A stretch of DNA of 64,000 nucleotides, taken from Variovorax sp. KBW07. GTDB taxonomy: Bacteria > Pseudomonadota > Gammaproteobacteria > Burkholderiales > Burkholderiaceae_C. The notes beneath the pieces are model-generated. The model was not told the DNA's origin. It was given only the letters and a program-made list of their open reading frames with translations, and ran no database searches. Position 1 is the stretch's first letter, and each line of letters begins with the position of its first letter. Position numbers and translations under genes: made by a program. Below, piece by piece: positions 31,691 through 40,134 of this stretch. The stretch is from NCBI RefSeq assembly GCF_003852515.1, contig NZ_QAJK01000024.1, positions 106,233 through 170,232 of the forward strand, read 5' to 3'.

Positions 31691-32008
31691 ATGCGGACTT
31701 TTCTTCTCTACGTTGCAACGGCGCTTGCCGAAATCGTCGGCTGCTACCTGCCGTACCTCTGGCTCAAGCAGGATCGTTCGGCGTGGTTGCTGGTGCCCGC
31801 GGCCCTCAGCCTCGCGGCCTTCGCGTGGCTGCTCACGCTGCACGAAGCAGCGGCCGGCCGTGTCTACGCGGCGTATGGCGGCGTGTACATCGGCGTGGCG
31901 ATTGCGTGGCTCTGGGCAGTGGACGGCATACGCCCCACGCCGTGGGACGTGGCGGGTGTCGCGGTGTGCCTGGCGGGCATGGGGCTCATCGCATTCCAGC
32001 CGCGATAG
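31691..32008 (+). CDS. YnfA family (UPF0060) small multidrug-type membrane protein
   Basis: A 105-residue inner-membrane protein with four helices (about 3-23, 30-50, 61-78, 84-102). The family signature [16 protein letters not shown] near the N terminus and [16 protein letters not shown] in helix 3 are intact. YnfA proteins are related to the SMR/EmrE transporters, and drug efflux has been reported for some. No partner gene is next to it. Confidence 0.9.
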   Translation: MRTFLLYVATALAEIVGCYLPYLWLKQDRSAWLLVPAALSLAAFAWLLTLHEAAAGRVYAAYGGVYIGVAIAWLWAVDGIRPTPWDVAGVAVCLAGMGLIAFQPR

Positions 32009-32033
32009 GCCGGGCCCGGGATTTACGAAGGCA

Positions 32034-32072
32034 CCAAAGAAAATGCCTCGCTACCTTGTGAGTAGCGAGGCA
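32034..32072 (-). terminator. Intrinsic terminator of the downstream tRNA-Asn
   Basis: TGCCTCGCTA and TAGCGAGGCA form a 10-bp stem around CCTTGTGAG; on the minus strand a T-rich run (TTTTCTTT) follows. It lies 25 bp past the tRNA 3' end. Confidence 0.75.
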
Positions 32073-32097
32073 TTCGGTTGCCTTGCGGCTTGTTTTT

Positions 32098-32173
32098 TGG
32101 CTCCTCGACCTGGGCTCGAACCAGGGACCTACGGATTAACAGTCCGGCGCTCTACCAACTGAGCTATCGAGGA
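32098..32173 (-). tRNA. tRNA-Asn (GTT), copy 2
   Basis: A 76-nt cloverleaf on the minus strand. The acceptor stem TCCTCGA pairs with TCGAGGA, followed by G and an encoded CCA. The D-loop AGCTCAGTTGGTAGAGC, anticodon loop CTGTTAA (GTT, asparagine) and T-arm GGTTCGAGCC are canonical. The sequence is identical to the other copy 227 bp away. A -10-like TATAAT (32185-32190) lies just upstream. Confidence 0.96.
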
Positions 32174-32265
32174 ACAAGCCTTAAATTATATGCAATGGAT
32201 TTGGCGATTCTTCACTCGACCACTTCATTTTTTAAGAGGCGAAGCGATGTTCGTGGTGAAGCTGC

Positions 32266-32303
32266 AAATGAAAAGGCCCGCTACCTTGTGAGTAGCGGGC
32301 CTT
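32266..32303 (-). terminator. Intrinsic terminator of the upstream tRNA-Asn
   Basis: AAGGCCCGCTA and TAGCGGGCCTT form an 11-bp stem around the same loop (CCTTGTGAG) as the other tRNA terminator; a T-rich run (TTTTCATTT on the minus strand) follows. Confidence 0.75.
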
Positions 32304-32324
32304 CAGTTGCCTTGCGGCTTGTTT

Positions 32325-32400
32325 TGGCTCCTCGACCTGGGCTCGAACCAGGGACCTACGGATTAACAGTCCGGCGCTCTACCAACTGAGCTATCGAGGA
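32325..32400 (-). tRNA. tRNA-Asn (GTT), copy 1
   Basis: A 76-nt tRNA identical to the neighbouring copy, with anticodon GTT in the loop CTGTTAA and encoded CCA. It has its own strong promoter just upstream on the minus strand and its own terminator, so the two genes look like a tandem duplication of a complete transcription unit. Confidence 0.96.
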
Positions 32401-32411
32401 ACAAGCCTTAG

Positions 32412-32441
32412 ATTATAGCGTGATTTTTTGAGCCTTCTCAA
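32412..32441 (-). promoter_or_regulatory. Promoter of tRNA-Asn copy 1
   Basis: On the minus strand, TTGAGA (32436-32441) lies 18 bp before a perfect TATAAT (32412-32417), which is 11 bp ahead of the mature tRNA 5' end. This is a good sigma-70 promoter. Confidence 0.75.
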
Positions 32442-32501
32442 CCGCGCGCCACGGCGCCAATAAATTTCTGGCGCACATGACCGTACGGCCGTCGGCTCCG
32501 A

Positions 32502-34697
32502 TCAAAGCGCCACGCTCAACCCCAGCCGCAACGTGCGCGGCGCACCCGGGAACAGATAGACGTGCCCGAACTGGTAGGGCGACTCTTTCCAGTAGCGCCG
32601 GTCGAACAGGTTGTCGACGGCCAGCGTCCAACTGGTGTTCACGCCGCGCAGCTTGGTGTCGTAGCGCAGCACCGCATCGACACGCGTCCACGAAGGCAGC
32701 GTGACCGAGCCATCGGACAGCACGTTGCGCCGGCCTTCGTGCGACAGCTGGCCCGCCACTTCGAGGCCCGGAATGGCCGCGATGCGATAGCCCGCCTGCG
32801 CGCGCAGCACCTGCTTGGGAACGTTGGTGGGCGACTGGCCGTTCGACGTCGGCTCGACCAGGCTGCCCCTGCGCTTGGCGTCGATCAGCGTCACGCTGCC
32901 GCCCAGCCGCCAGGGCCCTTCGCTCCACTGCGCGCCGGCCTCCAGGCCTCGGTGCACCGCGCGGCCGTCATAGCGTGCATCGCAGGGCGTGATGCCCAGG
33001 CGGTTGCAGGCATCGATGTTGGTCATGGGCCGCGAGATGTCGAACCATGCAAGCTGCCAGTTGAACTTGTCGTTGCCGCCCTTGATGCCCAGCTCCCATT
33101 GCTTCGAGCTCAGCGCGGGCAGCGCGTCGCCCGCGTTGCTGTATTGCGAGCTCTTGTTCGGCACCACCTGCGATTCGACGCCCTTGCCCCAGCTCGCATA
33201 GGCGAGCAGTCCGGGCTGGATGGCGTAGCTGGCCGCGATCCACGGCGTGGTGATGCCGTCCTTGTAGCCCGTGGGGCGGGAGCCGTCGGTGCGAACGCTG
33301 TCGCGGTCCAGCCGCGTGTGGCGCACGCCGACCCAGGTCGTGAAGCGGTCGTTCCAGCGAATGGCGTCTTGCACCGACAGCTCGGTCGAGCGCTCGTCGC
33401 GGTTGGTGTTGACATCGGTCAGCCGTGGGTCGGCCGGTAGCACGGCGGTCGCCCAGATGTTGCCCGTGCCCACGTAGTTGTAGGCCTGGTCCTGGAAGCG
33501 GTTGCGCACGCGGCTTTGCAGCAGGCCGAAGCCCAGTTCGTGCCGCACGCTGCCGGTCATCACGTTGCCCTTCAGGTTGAGGCTGCCCGCGGTCTGCGTG
33601 CGGTGCTCGTTCTCGCTGCGAAAGTCATACACGTCGAAGGTGCCGTCCGAGCAATAGCGGTCGTAGTTGCCCTCGGCGCCGCAGCCGAAGGCATAAGCCA
33701 GCCGGTCGTCGGTCTTCAGGCGTTGCTGGCCGATCTGCGCGCTCCAGCGCCAGTCGGTGTTGATCGCCTGGCTGAAGCGCACCGTGCCCGTGAGCGCCTT
33801 GAACACCGAGGGCTGCGACCACGGCTGGTTGTTCAGGTTGATGCGCGGATCGACCGGCGCGGGCAGCACGTTGCCCAGCAGGCTGAAGCCGTTCTGGCTC
33901 GGTTGCGTCTTGCGGCTTTGCTCGACCTCGAACTCCAGCACCGAGTCGCGCGTGATGCGCCAGTCGGCGGCCAGCGAGAACATGTTGCGGTTGCCGTCGA
34001 GGTTGTGGGCCAGCGGCTTGAGGTTTTCGCTCGCCACGTTGAGCCGGTAGCCGAACTGGCGGTTCTCGCCGAAGCGGCCGCCGAGGTCGAGCGCGCCGAG
34101 CACGCTGCCGCGGCTGGTGGTCTCGATGCGCACCGTGCGCAGGTCTTGCTCGGTCGGGCGCTTGACGACGTAGTTGACCAGCCCGCCCGGCGCACTGGTG
34201 CCGGCCTGGATGCCGCTGGTGCCGCGCAAGATTTCGACGCGTTCCTTGTTGTCGAGCGGTATCGACGTTTCGGCGCTGATCGGCAGGCCTTCGCGGCGGT
34301 AGTTGAAGCGGTTGTCGAGCACGAAGCCGCGCACCGTCAGGTAGTCCCAATAGCCTGCGGAGTTGTAGGCGTCGGTGACCGAGGCGTCGAACTGCGTGAG
34401 GTCCGCGAGCCGGCGCGCACCGCTGGCACGCAGCTGCTTGCTGTCGATCACCGTGGCCGAGATCGGCAGCTCGCGCAGCGGCACGTCGCCGAAGCCGCTG
34501 ACATCCGCCTGCGGTGCCGCTGCGCCTTCATTGATGGTGACTTCGGGCAGCGCGGCTTGTTGCGCGTGCGCGCTGCAAGCCGCCGCCAGCAGCACGACGG
34601 CAATCGCGCGCGAAACGGACGAGACAGGTGAGGCTGGCGAATCGGGAAAGAGAGGCCGCGTGAGCGAAGGAGAAAGGGAAGCGTGTCGTTGGTTCAT
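32502..34697 (-). CDS. TonB-dependent outer-membrane receptor (siderophore-receptor type)
   Basis: A 731-residue receptor. The N terminus has a signal peptide (about 30-46, AIAVVLLAAACSAHAQ). The plug domain covers about 55-175 (ELPISATVIDSKQLRASGAR, NRFNYRREGLPIS, VEILRGTSGIQAGTSAPGG). A 22-strand barrel follows with typical landmarks (SSKQWELGIKGG, VDNLFDRRYWKES), and FPGAPRTLRLGLSVAL closes it. It resembles FpvA-type ferric siderophore receptors but has no N-terminal signalling domain. The ATG at 34697 is 5 bp after the thiE stop, so it is the last gene of the thiOSGE operon. A thiamine-related substrate is therefore possible. Confidence 0.88.
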   Translation of the reverse strand: MNQRHASLSPSLTRPLFPDSPASPVSSVSRAIAVVLLAAACSAHAQQAALPEVTINEGAAAPQADVSGFGDVPLRELPISATVIDSKQLRASGARRLADLTQFDASVTDAYNSAGYWDYLTVRGFVLDNRFNYRREGLPISAETSIPLDNKERVEILRGTSGIQAGTSAPGGLVNYVVKRPTEQDLRTVRIETTSRGSVLGALDLGGRFGENRQFGYRLNVASENLKPLAHNLDGNRNMFSLAADWRITRDSVLEFEVEQSRKTQPSQNGFSLLGNVLPAPVDPRINLNNQPWSQPSVFKALTGTVRFSQAINTDWRWSAQIGQQRLKTDDRLAYAFGCGAEGNYDRYCSDGTFDVYDFRSENEHRTQTAGSLNLKGNVMTGSVRHELGFGLLQSRVRNRFQDQAYNYVGTGNIWATAVLPADPRLTDVNTNRDERSTELSVQDAIRWNDRFTTWVGVRHTRLDRDSVRTDGSRPTGYKDGITTPWIAASYAIQPGLLAYASWGKGVESQVVPNKSSQYSNAGDALPALSSKQWELGIKGGNDKFNWQLAWFDISRPMTNIDACNRLGITPCDARYDGRAVHRGLEAGAQWSEGPWRLGGSVTLIDAKRRGSLVEPTSNGQSPTNVPKQVLRAQAGYRIAAIPGLEVAGQLSHEGRRNVLSDGSVTLPSWTRVDAVLRYDTKLRGVNTSWTLAVDNLFDRRYWKESPYQFGHVYLFPGAPRTLRLGLSVAL

Positions 34698-34702
34698 TCT
34701 GT

Positions 34703-35632
34703 TCAGTTGCCTGCGGCGGCGCCCAGCGCGGCCATCCATTGCGCGGCCGTGGCCTCGGGGTTTTCGGCCGCGACCAGCGCGCGCACCACGGCGACAGAGC
34801 CGACGCCGGTGGCCAGCACCTCGGGCAGCCGCACGGCATCGATGCCGCCGATGCCGACCTGCGGGTAGCCGCGCAGCAGGCGCGCATACGCGGCGAGCCG
34901 TGCCACGCCTTGCGGCGCGGTCGCCATCTTCTTGAGCGTTGTCGGGTACACCGCGCCCATCGCGATGTAGCTCGGGCTCACGGCATCGGCGCGCACCATC
35001 TCGGCGTAGCCGTGCGTGCTGACACCCAGGCGCAGGCCCGAAGCGCGAAGCTGCTGCAGCTGTTCGGGCGAGAGCGCATCGAGGTCTTCCTGGCCCAGGT
35101 GAATGCCGTAGGCGCCAGCCGCAATGGCCACTTGCCAGTGGTCGTTGATGAAGAGCAGGGCGCCGGTGCCTTGCACGGCCTCGACGGCCGCTTGCACCTC
35201 GCGCTCGATGGCCGCAGCGTCGTCGGACTTGAAGCGCAACTGCACGGTCGGCACGCTGGCGCGCGCCATGCGGCCGACCCACGCTGCATCGGGCAGCACC
35301 GCATACAGGCCGAGGCGTTCGGGGCAGGGCGGAAACGCGTCGTCGCGCACGGCAGGCGGAAACGGCCGCATGCCGAAGTCGGCCGGGTTGTCGGGCCATA
35401 GCGCGGCGTCGAACTGGCTCAGGCGTTCGGTCTGTGCGCGCCAGGCACGCGCCAGGCATTCGGCGTCGATCTCGATGAAGCCCAGCGCCGTGCAGGCCTG
35501 CCTGGCACCGCGATAGACCGGGTCGTCCGAAGAAAAGTTCGGTGCCGCGCTGACGGGCGCCGCGGTGATGGCGCCGAAGCGCAACCCGTGCGCCGCAACG
35601 ATGGCGTGCGCGATGGTGGTCGTGTTGCTCAT
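34703..35632 (-). CDS. thiE: Thiamine-phosphate synthase with N-terminal extension
   Basis: A 309-residue protein. The ThiE TIM barrel (about 106-305) joins HMP-pyrophosphate with thiazole phosphate to give thiamine phosphate. The motifs VQLRFKS, LFINDHW, GIHLGQEDL, GVSTHGY, GAVYPTTLKK and GIGGID are in order. About 105 residues precede it (TTTIAHAIVAAHGLRFGAI to FPPCPE) that are not part of standard ThiE and that I cannot assign. The ATG at 35632 is used; a GTG at 35641 overlapping the thiG stop as GTGA is an alternative. It is fourth in the thiO-S-G-E operon. Confidence 0.9.
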   Translation of the reverse strand: MSNTTTIAHAIVAAHGLRFGAITAAPVSAAPNFSSDDPVYRGARQACTALGFIEIDAECLARAWRAQTERLSQFDAALWPDNPADFGMRPFPPAVRDDAFPPCPERLGLYAVLPDAAWVGRMARASVPTVQLRFKSDDAAAIEREVQAAVEAVQGTGALLFINDHWQVAIAAGAYGIHLGQEDLDALSPEQLQQLRASGLRLGVSTHGYAEMVRADAVSPSYIAMGAVYPTTLKKMATAPQGVARLAAYARLLRGYPQVGIGGIDAVRLPEVLATGVGSVAVVRALVAAENPEATAAQWMAALGAAAGN

Positions 35633-35637
35633 GGTGC

Positions 35638-36447
35638 TCACGGTGCGTGGTGCCAGAAGGGGGTGCCGAGCACGGGCGTGCTGGGCTGGGCGGCGTCCTG
35701 CGCGGCCATGGCGCCGGCGCGGTACGCCGTGCGGCCGGCTTGCACCGCATCGGCGAAAGCGCCGGCCATGGCCACCGGGTCCTGGGCCAGGGCCACGGCA
35801 GTGTTGAGCAGCACGCCGTCGTAGCCCCACTCCATCACCTGGCAGGCGTGCGACGGAAGGCCCAGGCCGGCATCGACCAGCATCGGCACCTTGAGCCGGT
35901 CGCGCAGCACCTGCAGCGCATAGGGGTTGATCGGCCCGCGGCCGGTGCCGATGGGCGCGGCCCAGGGCATCACGGCCTGGCAGCCGACATCGACCAGCCG
36001 CTGGCACAGCACCAGGTCTTCCGTGCAATAGGGCAGCACCTTGAAGCCGTCGCGAATCAGCTGCGATGCGGCATCGACGAGGTTCAGCGTGTCGGGCTGC
36101 AGCGTGTAGTCGTCGCCGATCAGCTCGAGCTTGATCCACGGCGTGTCGAACAGCTCACGTGCCATCTGCGCGGTGGCGACCACCTCCTGCACGCTGTGGC
36201 AGCCGGCGGTGTTGGGCAGCACCGGCACGCCGAGGCGGCGCAGCAGCTCCCAGAAGCCGTTGCCCAGTTCGCTGTTGCCTGAGCCCTGGCTGGCCGTCTG
36301 ACGGCGCAGCGAGGCCGTCAGCATCGCGGGCCTGGCGCGTTTCACCGCAGCTTCGAGCAGATCAGGCGAGGGATAGCGCGCGGTGCCCAGCAACAGGCGG
36401 CTCTGGAAAGTCTCGCCGTAGAGCACCAGGGGGTCGTTCGTGGTCAT
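35638..36447 (-). CDS. thiG: Thiazole synthase
   Basis: A 269-residue TIM-barrel enzyme that forms the thiazole ring from 1-deoxyxylulose 5-phosphate, dehydroglycine and ThiS thiocarboxylate. The Schiff-base lysine is Lys106 in [10 protein letters not shown]. Other landmarks are [39 protein letters not shown] and [17 protein letters not shown]. The start at 36447 follows GGAG by eight bases; two earlier in-frame starts are less likely. It is immediately downstream of thiS. The C-terminal tail (about 250-269) is longer than usual. Confidence 0.95.
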   Translation of the reverse strand: MTTNDPLVLYGETFQSRLLLGTARYPSPDLLEAAVKRARPAMLTASLRRQTASQGSGNSELGNGFWELLRRLGVPVLPNTAGCHSVQEVVATAQMARELFDTPWIKLELIGDDYTLQPDTLNLVDAASQLIRDGFKVLPYCTEDLVLCQRLVDVGCQAVMPWAAPIGTGRGPINPYALQVLRDRLKVPMLVDAGLGLPSHACQVMEWGYDGVLLNTAVALAQDPVAMAGAFADAVQAGRTAYRAGAMAAQDAAQPSTPVLGTPFWHHAP

Positions 36448-36471
36448 GTTGTCTGTCTCCATCGTTTTCAA

Positions 36472-36669
36472 TCAGCCGCCCGTCACCGGGCGAATCACCT
36501 CGATGCGGTCGTCGGGTTGCAGCGTGCGCGCCGCATAGGCCGAGCGCGGCACGAACTCGCGGTTCACCGCCACCGCGAACGGCGGCGTGGCCTCCAGCGC
36601 GGCCAGCGCGTCGGTGAGCGTCGCGCTGTCGGGCAGCGTGAAGGGCTTGTCGTTGATCAGGATGTTCAT
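36472..36669 (-). CDS. thiS: Sulfur carrier protein ThiS
   Basis: A 65-residue ubiquitin-like protein ending in the required Gly-Gly (RPVTGG), which is adenylated and thiocarboxylated to deliver sulfur to ThiG. MNILINDKPF is the standard N terminus. An ATG three codons earlier (36678) overlaps the thiO stop as ATGA and may be the true start. Confidence 0.93.
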   Translation of the reverse strand: MNILINDKPFTLPDSATLTDALAALEATPPFAVAVNREFVPRSAYAARTLQPDDRIEVIRPVTGG

Positions 36670-36674
36670 CGTCG

Positions 36675-37769
36675 TCATGCGTTGTCGGAAGTCGCCATGC
36701 CGAAGCTGCGCGCGAGTGCGGCATGGCCGTGCGCAAGCAGCTCCATGGTGGCGTCGAGCAGGGCGGGCGCGATCATGAAGCCGTGCCGGTACAGGCCGTT
36801 GACCTGCAGCACGCGCGGCTGCACCTGGCGGATGGCCGGCAGGTTGTCGGGCAGCGTGGGGCGGCATTGCACGGCGATCTCCACGATGCGTGCTTCGGCA
36901 AAACTGCTGTGCACGGCATAGGCCGCGCTCAGCAGTTCGAGCGTGGAACGCACGCTGGCGGGCGACATGTCGTCCGATTCGATCTCGGTTGCGCCGATCA
37001 CGAAGAGGTTGCCGGGCTTGGGCGCGATGTACAGCGGGTAGCGCGGATGCACGAGGCGGGTGGGGCGTTGCAGCGTCACGTCGGGCGCGTGCACGCGAAT
37101 GACTTCGCCGCGCACGCCGCGCAGTGCATTCCACTGGGGCTTGGCGCCGAGGCCGCGGCAGTCGATCACCCAATCGGGTTGGCCGGGCGTGCCGGGCGAA
37201 AAGTCCGCCGGTGCGCGAGGCGATTGCCAGTGCAGGCTGACGTTCGCGCTGGCCTGCAAGGTGGCGAGCAGCGACGCCAGCAGCGCGCGGTTGTCGAGCT
37301 GGCCTTCGCCCGGCAGGAACAGTCCCTGCGCGAAACGCTGGCCCAGCGAAGGCTCCAGCGTGGCGATGGCCGCCGCGTCGAGCGTCTGCATCGGCGTGAG
37401 CTCCGGCACTTGCGCGCCGGTGTTGGCCAGCACGCGCGCGAGCCGCGAGGCTTCGGCGGCGTCCTGCCGGTGCCACAGCACCAGCGTGCCTTCGCGCTGG
37501 AAGAACACCGGCTGCGCCAGCGAGGCCAGCAGCTCGGGCCAGCGCCCGAGCGCGTGCTGCCCCATGCGCACCACCGACACCGGCGCCACGGCCGATTCGG
37601 CCAACGGCGCGAGCATGGCCGCGGCCACGCGCGCGGCCGCGCCTTCCGCATCGGCACTGCCTGCTTCGAACAGCGCGACCTTGCAGCCGGCCCGCGCCAG
37701 CGTGACCGCCAGCAGCCGCCCCATGAGGCCCGCGCCAAGAACGACGGCCGATTGAAATGGCAGGCTCAT
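36675..37769 (-). CDS. thiO: Glycine oxidase (ThiO-type FAD-dependent amine oxidase)
   Basis: A 364-residue DAO-family flavoprotein that oxidises glycine to dehydroglycine for the thiazole ring. The FAD motif is VVLGAGLMGRLLAVTLARAG at residues 8-27, and LYIAPKPGNLFVIGATEIES plus NGLYRHGFMIAPAL mark the C-terminal flavin contacts. ThiO rather than ThiH implies an aerobic thiazole route. The ATG at 37769 follows AAGGAG. That ribosome site can be folded into a strong hairpin immediately upstream. It is the first gene of the thi operon. Confidence 0.92.
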   Translation of the reverse strand: MSLPFQSAVVLGAGLMGRLLAVTLARAGCKVALFEAGSADAEGAAARVAAAMLAPLAESAVAPVSVVRMGQHALGRWPELLASLAQPVFFQREGTLVLWHRQDAAEASRLARVLANTGAQVPELTPMQTLDAAAIATLEPSLGQRFAQGLFLPGEGQLDNRALLASLLATLQASANVSLHWQSPRAPADFSPGTPGQPDWVIDCRGLGAKPQWNALRGVRGEVIRVHAPDVTLQRPTRLVHPRYPLYIAPKPGNLFVIGATEIESDDMSPASVRSTLELLSAAYAVHSSFAEARIVEIAVQCRPTLPDNLPAIRQVQPRVLQVNGLYRHGFMIAPALLDATMELLAHGHAALARSFGMATSDNA

Positions 37770-37774
37770 GGTCT

Positions 37775-37873
37775 TGCTCCTTCCCCCCCTGGGGGAAGGC
37801 TGGGATGGGGGCAGCCAGAGCGTCCAATAGACACGCCGCGTGCCCCCACCCCGACCCTCCCCCGGAAGGGGCG
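37775..37873. repeat. GC-rich palindromic (REP-like) element between thiO and thiD
   Basis: About 100 bp of nested inverted repeats: CCTTCCCCC/GGGGGAAGG at the thiO side, then GGGATGGGGGCA (37802-37813) against TGCCCCCACCCC (37841-37852), and CCCTCCCCC-GGAAGGGG at the thiD side. The layout looks like an extragenic palindromic repeat of the kind found in many copies in related genomes; copy number cannot be judged here. No TPP riboswitch motif is present. Confidence 0.6.
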
Positions 37874-37912
37874 AGAGAAACAAGGCAAGGCCAGTCGCCG
37901 ATAATTTTCAGC

Positions 37913-38761
37913 ATGACCCAAGGACTTCCCCAGCGCTACGCACGCGTGCTCTCCATCGCCGGTTCCGACAGCGGCGGTGGCGCCGGCATCCAGGCCGACC
38001 TCAAGACCTTCGCAGCCCTCGGCTGCTATGGCATGACGGCCATCACCGCGCTCACCGCGCAGAACACGCTGGGCGTTTCGGGCATTCACGGCGTGCCGCC
38101 CGATTTCCTGAAAGCCCAGATCCAGGCCGTGATCGAAGACATCGGCGTCGATGCCGTCAAGCTCGGCATGCTGCATTCGCCCGAAGTGGTGCAGGTGGTG
38201 GCCTGGGCCATCGACCGCTACCAGCTGAAGAACGTGGTGCTCGATCCGGTCATGGTCGCCACCAGCGGCGACCGGCTGATCGCCGCCGAAACGGTGCAGG
38301 TGCTGGTGCGCGAACTGTTCCCGCGCGCGCTGGTCGTCACGCCTAACCTGGACGAGGCGGCCTTGCTGATCGGCCACGCCATCGAGGGTATCGATGCACT
38401 CGATGGCGCCGCCGACGAACTGCTGGCGCTCGGCGCACAGGCCGTGTTGCTCAAGGGTGGGCACCTGCCGGGCGACGACGTGGTCGACGTGCTGCTGCAG
38501 CGCGATGGCACGCGCAAGCGGCTGGCGTCGCAACGCATCGCCAGCCGCAACCTGCATGGCACGGGCTGCACGCTGTCGTCCGCCATTGCGGCGCACCTGG
38601 CACTGGGCCTGGCCTTGCCCGAGGCGGTCGAGAAGGCGCGCGCGTACATCCTCGGCGCCATGGCCGCCGGTGCGAACGTGCAGGTCGGCACGGGCCATGG
38701 TCCGCTCAACCACGGCTTTGCGCCAGTGCCGACGCACCGCCTGCCCGCGACGGGCGGCTGA
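37913..38761 (+). CDS. thiD: Hydroxymethylpyrimidine/phosphomethylpyrimidine kinase
   Basis: A 282-residue ribokinase-fold enzyme that phosphorylates HMP and HMP-P to HMP-PP for thiamine synthesis. GSDSGGGAGIQADLKTF near the N terminus, the substrate-binding VKLGML, DPVMVATSG, TPNLDEAALL, LLKGGHL and the anion-hole/catalytic LHGTGCTLSSAIA are all present. It is divergent from thiO and its 3' end overlaps the convergent cytX gene by 56 bp. The length is slightly above the family mean because of a C-terminal tail. Confidence 0.95.
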   Translation: MTQGLPQRYARVLSIAGSDSGGGAGIQADLKTFAALGCYGMTAITALTAQNTLGVSGIHGVPPDFLKAQIQAVIEDIGVDAVKLGMLHSPEVVQVVAWAIDRYQLKNVVLDPVMVATSGDRLIAAETVQVLVRELFPRALVVTPNLDEAALLIGHAIEGIDALDGAADELLALGAQAVLLKGGHLPGDDVVDVLLQRDGTRKRLASQRIASRNLHGTGCTLSSAIAAHLALGLALPEAVEKARAYILGAMAAGANVQVGTGHGPLNHGFAPVPTHRLPATGG

Positions 38762-40043
38762 GCCAGGCCAGCACGAAGGTTGCGGCCAGCGTCGGCAGGG
38801 CAGAGCCGAACTGCGGCGCCCACTTGGCCAGCGCGTGGTACGCGGCAATGCCCGCGATCCAGATCAGCGCCGCGCCGAAATCGACCTGGCGCCCGCCGAC
38901 CGACACCACCGCCTGGCCGCTCCCAAGCCGCCCGAGAATCACGCCATACAGCGGCACGAACACCGAGCTCAGCAGCAGCAGGAAGGGTTCGAGCGTGTGC
39001 ATCGGCAGCACCAGCGCCAGCGCAATGCACAGCGTGGCCAGCAGCAGTCCCCAGCGCCGCACGCTCCAGCGCGGCAGCAGGCTGTGGGTGGAAACCGAGC
39101 CCGAATAGACATCGCCGTACGCGTTGTCCAGCTCGTCGATGAGGATCAGGCCCAGCGCCACCAACCCGCCCTGGGCCAGCAGCAGCGCGGTGACCAGGCT
39201 CACGCCCGGCTCGGCCACGCTCACCACCATCACGCCCAGCGCATAGCACCAGATGTTGGCCAGCGCGTAGCCGATCCAGGTGCCGCTGAACGCGCTGCCC
39301 AAGCCGCCGGCCGCGCTGCGCTTGCCGTGCCGCGCGTAGTCGGCCACCAGCGGCAGCCATGACACGGGCATCGCGATCACCAGGTCGAGCGCGCCGAACA
39401 TCCCCATGCTGCCGTCGCCCGGCCGTGCCCAGAAGGCGTCCAGCCCCTTGGCCTGCAGCCGCGTCGCGAACTGCCACGTCAGCCAGAGCAGCGACAGCAC
39501 CACCAGCGGCAACCCGAAGCGGCTGACGAAGCGCCGCACCAGCTTGACCATCGAGCCCGCGAGCAGCGCCAGCAGCACCGCGCCCCAGAGCAGCGTGGTC
39601 AGCACGCCGCCCCAGAACGAGCCGAGCGACGCGCCGAACGCCACCTGGCCGATGGCCTGCGTGCCCTCGCGCATGATCACCAGTTCGAAGGTGGTCCAGC
39701 CCACCAGTTGCACGATGTTGAGCAGCACCGGCAGCCGCGCGAAGGCGCTGCCGTAGGTGGCATGCATCAGGCCCGCGCTGGCAAGCCCGCTTTCGCAGCC
39801 CAGCCGCGCGGTCCAGGCCAGCAGGCCGGCGCCGAGGCACGAGCCCAGCACGATCGCGATGGCCGCGTCGCGCGTGCCCACCGCGGGCACCAGGTAGGCG
39901 CCGATCTGCATCACCAGCAGCCCGACGCCCAGGCTGAACCACAGCGAGGCGTGGTCGTGCCAGCCGAAGACGCGCTTGGAGGCGTGCAGCGGCGTCAGCG
40001 CCTCGTTGGCGCGGGAAGATTCGTTGTTGTCGTCGTGTGCCAT
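38706..40043 (-). CDS. cytX: Hydroxymethylpyrimidine/thiamine-precursor transporter (NCS1 family, CytX-like)
   Basis: A 445-residue inner-membrane permease with about 12 hydrophobic segments. The NCS1 landmarks are FSLGVGLLVMQIGAYLVP in TM1, GWTTFELVIMREGTQAI, SWLPLVADYARHGKR and DVYSGSVSTHSLLP. CytX-type carriers take up HMP or related pyrimidines. The TPP riboswitch directly ahead supports a thiamine-precursor substrate. The start is taken at 40043, since codons further upstream belong to the leader RNA. It overlaps thiD tail-to-tail. Confidence 0.88.
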   Translation of the reverse strand: MAHDDNNESSRANEALTPLHASKRVFGWHDHASLWFSLGVGLLVMQIGAYLVPAVGTRDAAIAIVLGSCLGAGLLAWTARLGCESGLASAGLMHATYGSAFARLPVLLNIVQLVGWTTFELVIMREGTQAIGQVAFGASLGSFWGGVLTTLLWGAVLLALLAGSMVKLVRRFVSRFGLPLVVLSLLWLTWQFATRLQAKGLDAFWARPGDGSMGMFGALDLVIAMPVSWLPLVADYARHGKRSAAGGLGSAFSGTWIGYALANIWCYALGVMVVSVAEPGVSLVTALLLAQGGLVALGLILIDELDNAYGDVYSGSVSTHSLLPRWSVRRWGLLLATLCIALALVLPMHTLEPFLLLLSSVFVPLYGVILGRLGSGQAVVSVGGRQVDFGAALIWIAGIAAYHALAKWAPQFGSALPTLAATFVLAWLSRPSRAGGASALAQSRG

Positions 40044-40134
40044 CCGTTTGCTCCAGTGCAAAAGGTTTGGCAGGTGGGCGAGGCTCCAGCGGCTCGGCCG
40101 TCGCGCGAGACAACGCGACAGGCCGCCGGACCAG

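Noticed and set aside
37770-37912. TPP riboswitch for the thiO operon or thiD
   Set aside because: No CTGAGA or ACCTGA thi-box order in either strand; the region is filled by nested GC palindromes instead.
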